Assembly (NCBI GenBank): GCA_013368315.1
Contig: JAACJM010000177.1
Span: forward strand, 62,001-126,000
Source: Tetrapyrgos nigripes
Lineage: Eukaryota > Basidiomycota > Agaricomycetes > Agaricales > Campanellaceae
Reading direction: 5' to 3'
DNA: 64,000 nt
Made by a program: the position numbers and the translations under genes. The notes under the pieces are model-generated. The model searched no databases and was not told the origin of the DNA. It saw only the letters and a program-made list of their open reading frames with translations. Positions 57,300 through 64,000 of this stretch are shown here, one piece after another. Each line of letters opens with the position of its first letter. Positions within the stretch are counted from its first letter, which is position 1.

Positions 57300-59100
57300 G
57301 AACAAGCAGGTACAGCAGGTTTCAGTGCAGAACCAACCTTCTCTTCAGTGAATACTGCCCATAAGATTTCTGAGTCATGGTTGATAAATCTCGCTGCTGA
57401 TAAAAAAGCGAGGCAGGGTTTTTAGCAGGCAAACTCATGTCAACCTGCTGTGAGCTTCCCTCCATTGTCTGATCTACCCCTGACTTCTTTTCTGCCTCTT
57501 CATCTGACAGCCAGGAGTCATCCACATCTGCAGGTGCTTGTTTCCCATCATCTAGTCCTTTGATATCTTCACCCTTGTCTGTTACCCTGCCTCCAGACAC
57601 CTTATGCTTGAGATCACAAAACTTCTCGAGTTTTAAAGGGCCAGCCTTTGACTGATGGCGCTGAAGGGATATGAGAGAGTGGATATGAGAGAGTGGAATA
57701 AATAGAGAAAGAAGAGGCCTACAATCTGGCCCTCTTGATGATAGAATTGGTATAGCATTGTCTTTCCTCCCATGGTTTGAATAGACATTTGATTATGAGT
57801 TGCTGGCATAAAAGCGTTGAATGTTGACCCAGTGTGCTCATCAGGCAGGTAGTTGATGCATATAGTGTACAGCTTGATGATAAATGCTAGAATATAGAAA
57901 TGTGAGTCATTGTAATCTAATAAAGGAAGAATAAACACATACAGGGAGGATAACTGAAGTACCATCCATAGTGAGACAGTTTCTCCACCAATTCATAATT
58001 TCTTGTGTAGAGGCATTGTGAGGGAAGGGACTGTCAAAAGGATACTGTCCCTGTGAGTAAGCCTTGAGCTCATTAGAAAGTTGGTTAAAGAGATGCTGTG
58101 TGTGGCTGTTCCAGACTGTGAACTCATTTTGTTGGCCATAGCATGCTTTGTCACTGGCCACTCTAGCGAGGTATTGGAATACAAAACAGTAGAGTCAAGG
58201 ATGGTGGATGCCTGAGTCTTGCAAACAAGAAACAATGGAAGGTCAGTGGGAGTAAGAGGGTCTACATCTGCATCCTTGAAGAGATCTGAAGGAAGATAGG
58301 CTATTCAATGGTATGAGCACAGGCATTAAGAAAACTAGTGAAAAAATACACACCTGCATTCAGATATGCAGTGACAACTGATAAACTCCATTGTATAACC
58401 TTCCCCCTGGAGTGAAAAGTTGAGCAGTACATTGGTTCAAAATGTCAAGAATGTTGTCTTGCATGTCCTGTGGAAATCCATAGTCTGTCCTTGATGATGC
58501 GTTCAATGTCAAAACATACAGCATGCCAAAAAATGAAGACATCAGCAGTGTTGGTATCATTGGATTTCAAGCAAGTCAATGCTTTGGCAATTGGAAGGCC
58601 AACTATAACCAGTCATTCGAGATCATCCTTGAATTTCTGTGCCTTCAGTTTGTGAGTTGTTGGTTGAAAATACTCCTTGTAGTCCTGAGCAAGAATGTGG
58701 GTCAGTGAACAAGGTTTTAGCTATTTGTTGGAGAAGCTTGTTGATTTTGTCAAGTATAGGCATTGGGCATTGGGATTTTAGGAATATGGTTTGTTCAGGA
58801 GATTGGATGTGACTGGGTTCTTTACTGAAGATAGAATTGTCAGCTGGCCATGTAATATTTTTGTCAATAGACTCAGGGAGATGTTTGTCATTGAAAGTGG
58901 CAAGGGAAAGGCAAGTTGTTTTGCTATCGGTGAGAAGGCCAGGGTCAGAAATTGGAAGAAGCTTCTTGATGATGGCATCAGGAATAAGGATGGGCAGTGG
59001 TGGAACATATGGCGAAAGGTCCATAGAGAATCCACTGAAAGCAGGTGCAGATTGTGAAGCCCTTTTTTCAAAAAGTTTGGCAATTTTCAAGTGTCAGAAA
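57300..59100 (-). pseudogene. hAT-family transposase relic (C-terminal part)
   Basis: Minus-strand fragments in several frames read like the C-terminal half of a fungal hAT transposase: LTCLKSNDTNTADVFIFWHA, LSNELKAYSQGQYPFDSPFP, STQEIMNWWRNC, then CINYLPDEHTGSTFNAFMPA and MGGKTMLYQFYHQEGQ. The order Leu-rich helix, WW block, PDEHTGSTF (hAT dimerisation region, usually ADERTxST) is as in DUF659/hAT proteins. The frame is shifted at least once near 58480, and the N-terminal BED finger was not found. An acidic extension follows (DDSWLSDEEAEKKSGVDQTM). Most likely an inactive copy, although some breaks could be introns. Confidence 0.6.
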
Positions 59101-61983
59101 TCCTCACCTCAGCCACCTTCAGTTACACCTTTGGCACATGCTGTACCCATACACTCCTTCATATTTCCATATCTGTCACTCTTACATCATTCACCACCTA
59201 AGCCCAGAAACCCTCAGAGGGTTTTTTGATTACTCAGTGTCACAGAAAGTGATGGTCCTGTGACTCTGGTCACATAAAAAAGTTTTCGTTCATCTTGAGC
59301 ACTTGCTCCTCAATTTTCTCTGGTCTACTGCCCCAGAAAGTTCCATTAGATATCCAAGAGTACTGTAGTAGAGCCTGGGCTCACTGTCTGCCTTATGAAG
59401 CTCAGGATGAGCCAAAAAATTTTAAATGTGAATGCTGTGGGAGACCATCACTTTCTGTGACCCTGAGTATACCTATGTGTGCCTGCACCCTATTCTATTT
59501 CCATTTCATTTATTATGTTGATTATTCATTTCGTTCATTGCTCCACATCTATATTCGTTGTTTAACATTTGATTTGTTTATTCTATTCACTGTTTGGGAC
59601 TCGCAATCGTCTAGTATATTAGCTATAGGAGCACCATAGTTAGTTGCAGAGTCTTGATACAGGAGGTGGTTTCACTACTCATATATAGGTAGTGTTCTCC
59701 TGTACTCAAGCCTCAGAATTGATCTTGTTGTTGTTTCCTCTCATTCTTCTTTGCTTGTTCCACATTGCAAATCAAGGGAGATGTGCACTACACTTGTGCA
59801 CAATGAATCTAGTCAGACAACTCTCTCCTTGGTCTAGTTCTTTGCTGTCATCTCGGTTGCCATACAGGCATGTAGATTGATCTGTCAGCAGCTCAGATCT
59901 TTGGTCTCATAGGCTTAGGGTCAGTGGGTGAGTAGTGTCACTCCCTCTCACTGAAGCCACCCTAGGTTCCAGACTCCTCCTGGGGCATTCTCCCCTCATC
60001 GACAAGCCCATTTGGCATTGAGATGTTAGCCTGGGTTGAGGGTTTGTGACAGAAGATCAATTCTCCCATCATCGTTTGGGGGAATCCATTTAATTATCTT
60101 TATCAAACCTATCCTATCCTTTATTCTTCCTTTTCTGTCAGTACCAAAAACCTTGAGGAGGGGTCAACTCATTTGAGAACCTCTTTGAGTGCCTCAGGTT
60201 ACTGCCATCGGACATCAACATCTTCCTTCAGATTATTGTTGGGGGTTGTTGGTGCTGCTCATCAGTAAAGAGCATCACCTGTAGTTGCATATTGGCTACA
60301 GTATGTTATGATGGGTCACTGGTAGTTTTAGGGGTGCAGTGTCAGTGCTTGATTGGTTGATCAGAACCACTGGATGGGTTGTCTGGTTGATCATCTCATA
60401 TTTGGTTTGCAGGGATGTTATGTTTAATCCTATTCAGACATTGTTCAACTTCAAGACTTATATCATCCAATTCTATCATATCCATATCCATTGGCCAATT
60501 GTATCCTATGCTTTATGCTCACAGGAAGGCTTTGCATTTGTTCAAAACCCTTCAGAAGGAGTAGAAGCTATACTCACTCTGGAAGAACATGTTGACCTAT
60601 ACTGGAATGCCTTGCAAGGGATTTTGACTGAATTTCTGATGAACACATATTCTTGATGAGGACACCATTAATCGTTATGCAATTCCCACATGAGACTTAT
60701 TATTCACCTTGGAAGCTATTGTTGCTACAGAGTACACAGGGGCATTAGCACTAATCACCAGTAACCAGTTGGACACTGAGTTAACTTGTGACCTGGATAA
60801 TCAAAGAGCCTTACAATGTCGGATCAGAGATGTAATTTGGTGAAATCCAAGGGCAGTTGAGAGACTCAGGAACAACGAACCTCTGGATGAGTACATGAAC
60901 CCTGCTAGGTACATGAATGAATACACTAGGCAGCATCAAGCTCAATTCCCAGTTACTGGAAGAGATCTCATATGACCATGTATGCTCGTAACTCATGATC
61001 TTATGGGAAACATTGAAAGGCAATTTTGAGAAGGAGGTTACACCTGACCCACTATGCGAGAAGACATTATTCAGATGGATCACTATGTCAACATGTTACA
61101 CATTGAAGGATTCACAGACAAAGCTACTTGGGTAGTTCAACAGATCGATGCACTTCTGGAGTATACCATTCAGCCAGACACTATGAACATGTTTACAAGG
61201 GAAACCACAGAAGAGTCTCTGCCACAAGAATCTGGTGTGCCTATGGAAGTCAACTATTAGGGAATCTAGGGAAGATCAAGGCCTTTAGCAGGGTTCTTGA
61301 TGACCAGATACCTTTAGAGGGATTCTTGAATCCTTTTCAGATAACTATGGCTTGGATATTGTGCAATAAACAGATGAATAATGTTTGACACATGTGTGTT
61401 GTGTACCCCTTTTCTCTGGTGGATTGACTAGGAATACAAGGCCACAATATTAAGGTTATGTATGCTATTGTATTTGGAAAAGGTGATTGGGAAGCTGGAT
61501 TGGAAATTTGCAGAAGGATTTTCACCACCTTATCATATCTCTCTATTGACTATTAATGAGTTTCAACATGGATAACCTGCGAAAGGTTTTATGTCTCATA
61601 CCTGGTCCAATAGAAGATCAAGATGGATGTACCAACTTGGATTCAAGTTCTCTCATCATATTCCTATATTCTTGAACTCTTTCATCATTATTTGTCATTG
61701 ACTTGTTTTCAGTTTTGCAAATTTCGATGTTCAACTTATTTTCACATGAAGATTCAAGAGGGACAGTGCATGGTGTGTGCATTTATACATTTCATACACA
61801 AAATCAAGAAAGTAACGATACAACAGAAAATATATAATCAACTAAAGTCCACGAGGAAGACAATGAAAAAGACAAGTGTTCAATACTACCAAAAACAATT
61901 TATCCTATGTGCGACCAAGACAAACTGCAATCAGCAACAAGTCAATGATGATGAAGACATTCACATCAGGATGTCAACGATGC
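59101..61983. other. AT-rich stretch without a recognised gene
   Basis: Short plus-strand ORFs (60339-60656, 61054-61260, 61623-61991) contain no motif I recognise. Probably transposon-derived or intergenic. Confidence 0.4.
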
Positions 61984-64000
61984 CTAGATGAGAAAGTCCC
62001 AGTTACTGGTGAACTTGCGCTTGGTGAAATCTTTGGGAGCCACTGGAAAAATCCAATCAGTATTTGAAAATCCTTCAAAAGGGAACTGAAGGTACTTACA
62101 CCAAGTATGCCCATGATAAAAAAGTGTGAATGTCGTGCCTGTAAACTCATAGGGATGGAAAGATGGGTTCCAGAGCTCTTTTAAGGAACACTTCATTCCC
62201 ACCTTCCATCAATGTGCTAGACATGATATTGGAGACCACCACCAAGACTTGCTCATGGTCTTTCAAAGATGCAGGGGAGCCCATGCTTTGCACACCATTT
62301 GCAAGGAAATCTTGGGATATCATAGATAGTCCCAGGAGTGGTGTTTATACAGAAATTACCAATGTTCTTCACAGCATCGGTAGGACTGATGAAAAGCATT
62401 GGGGGTAGTTGACCAATAATTGTTGCATGGCTGAACAACATACCCAGAATTCTGGATATGTCTTTCATGAGCCAAGATGCTAAGGGGAAGAATCATAAAT
62501 AAAATGCCTAGAGAAAATATACTGGGTAAAAGAGGATCTCACCTTGGTGCCCTGTCTACGTTCAAAGGGGACTCAATATGCCAGTTGTTTTTGAAAGGAT
62601 TCTTGTTGATGATATTGGTGTCTGGAAAGATGAAAGCAGAGATGTGGGAGTGAGGGTTGTTGTTAGAACAGACTGGAGCATGATGAAGGAGGACTCGAGA
62701 CTGTTCAAAAGACAGATCTTGATTAGACAGAGGAACAAATCCCTCAGGCAACACTGGTCCAGGATCTTCTCAAGGGTTTTTCACCCTGAACTGTCTGGAC
62801 TTGTGAGTTTTCATCACAGGGACCGTCTCATCCTCCTCGCCCTCTGTTTCAGCCCCACAAACCAATCTCGCCTTTCCCTTTCCCTTATCCCTCTTTCTCT
62901 TTCCTGACAACAATTCTTCATGTTCCTTCTCTTTATGAATTCGACAACGTTGTGCACTGGATGGACATTTTTGAGGAGTAGACAATGATTCCTGTGGTGA
63001 GATGTTGGGAGCAGTTTTAGGGACTTTGTGAGGAGGAGGAGAGGAGTAGGAAGAATGTTTTTTATGAAGACATTTGGCAATTGGAGTCTTGTCTTCAGAT
63101 TCAGACTCTTCTACAGGATCTTGAGGTACTGGAGAAGGAGGAGGGGTCAGCAATCCCATTGAAATTCCTCCAGGGCTTGAGACAATGTTAAGATCATTGT
63201 CAAAGAGCTGAGAACAGGACATTGGACAGGTGGAAGTGAATAGAGGTGTCTGAGAGGAGTGTGATGGGTCAGGTTGCAAAGGCAAAGGGATAGATTTCAA
63301 TTGGAAAAGGGCGAGTTAATGATCCAATTGGAATGAAAAGGTGGACAGAGCACATATGGGAGATGGTGAATGAGGAGGGGAGGCAGTAACTGCATCTTTG
63401 ACGACATCCTTGTTGACATCCATTGCATTTGTTCCAAAGTAATCCTCAACCACTGTATCTGGGTTGAAGGTGTTGAAATGACCCAATACATAGGACCAAA
63501 GATTCATCCACTTGTTGCTCAAATCAGCGACCTGCCGATGTTCGACACCTCTGGCCTCCTTCCATTGACAAAAGAAGGCATTGTTGTCTCAAATAAACTG
63601 ATAGTGATAATTGGTTTCTTGGATAAGGTGATAGAAGGCTGGGGATACAAGAAATTGGATACAACTGGGATGTTTTTTCGGTCAAGATGAGTAGGAATTC
63701 GAAAAGAAAATGCTATTGGGGAAAGATCACATTAGGTGTTCAACCAAAATCAAAAATCCTTTGAGGAGACTCACCATATGAAGAAAGTCAAAGGTGGCAT
63801 CAATAATCTCTGTTCTGGATGGAGAGTTGGCCTTCAGAAAGACAAGAGCAGCAGCTTTCTTCCTTGCCTCTTCAGAAACTGGGAAGACCTCTTCATCAAG
63901 AAATTCTGCCATCCACTTCTTAGCACCACAAATGCAAAACCTGAATGAACACTTTGGGAGGCAATCCCATTTGTATGTGGCTTGTTGGGTAATGGGTGTT
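61984..64000 (-). pseudogene. Fragmentary gene of unknown family, 5' end outside window
   Basis: Minus-strand segments in exon-like order from the right edge: TYKWDCLPKCSFRFCICGAK then EEARKKAAALVFLKANSPSR, followed by a GTGAGT donor near 63773; SNKWMNLWSYVLGHFNTFNP; a Pro/Ser/Lys-rich segment with GISMGLLTPPPSPVPQDPVE and KRKRDKGKGKARLV; LPEGFVPLSNQDLSFEQSRV; PRFPCKWCAKHGLPCIFERP; and SNTDWIFPVAPKDF ending at 61984. The CxxC pairs (CKWC, CLPKC, CICG) suggest zinc binding. Frame breaks near 63525 and 62255 suggest decay. The family is not identified; a transposon-encoded or host regulatory protein is possible. The CDS may instead be live with introns I did not place. Confidence 0.4.

Overview
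The window looks like nuclear DNA of a mushroom-forming basidiomycete (Agaricomycetes). Genes are broken by many short introns of about 50-90 nt with GTRNGT donors. The recognisable proteins are fungal: a CBM1-bearing esterase, a GMC oxidoreductase with signal peptide, a DUF6534-type membrane protein, a LysM membrane protein, F-box-like multicopy proteins, and the housekeeping genes eL28, COX6/CoxVa and M17 leucyl aminopeptidase. No tRNA, rRNA or CRISPR array was seen. All gene models below are my own splicing by eye.

Layout. 1-2.3 kb: a GMC oxidoreductase leaving the left edge. 2.9-3.8 kb: a LysM membrane protein. 4.4-8.6 kb: a tandem duplication of a small secreted protein gene with its promoter. 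9.8-11.8 kb: a DUF6534-like membrane protein. 13.7-16.0 kb: a conserved hypothetical protein. 16.2-17.5 kb: an HSL-type alpha/beta hydrolase. 17.7-19.6 kb: a CBM1 plus SGNH esterase (CE16-like). 20.3-22.9 kb: an amino-acid permease of the MUP1/LAT type. 23-29.9 kb: three copies (one apparently intact, two decayed) of an F-box-like plus nucleotidyltransferase-like gene, with a 643-bp TIR element between copies A and B. 30.2-32.9 kb: leucyl aminopeptidase. 33.2-37.9 kb: a long gene whose introns splice in phase into one protein with two poly(A)-polymerase-like modules. 38.1-40.1 kb: a small conserved protein and eL28. 41.6-42.2 kb: a GCN4/CPC1-like bZIP with a frameshift in the zipper. 42.3-46.8 kb: no convincing gene. 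46.9-47.3 kb: COX6/CoxVa. 47.4-51.9 kb: mostly unassigned, with orphan exons. 52.0-53.3 kb: a short-chain dehydrogenase. 53.7-55.2 kb: a multi-pass membrane protein. 57.2-64 kb: a transposon-derived region with a hAT transposase relic, plus a fragmentary gene leaving the right edge.

Two themes stand out. First, several otherwise good genes (GMC, bZIP, SDR, the 53.7-55.2 kb membrane protein, F-box copy B) each carry a single-base indel, mostly in a short homopolymer. This points to uncorrected sequencing errors or to recent decay. Second, the F-box/nucleotidyltransferase-like cluster and the double poly(A)-polymerase-like gene are the most unusual biology here.
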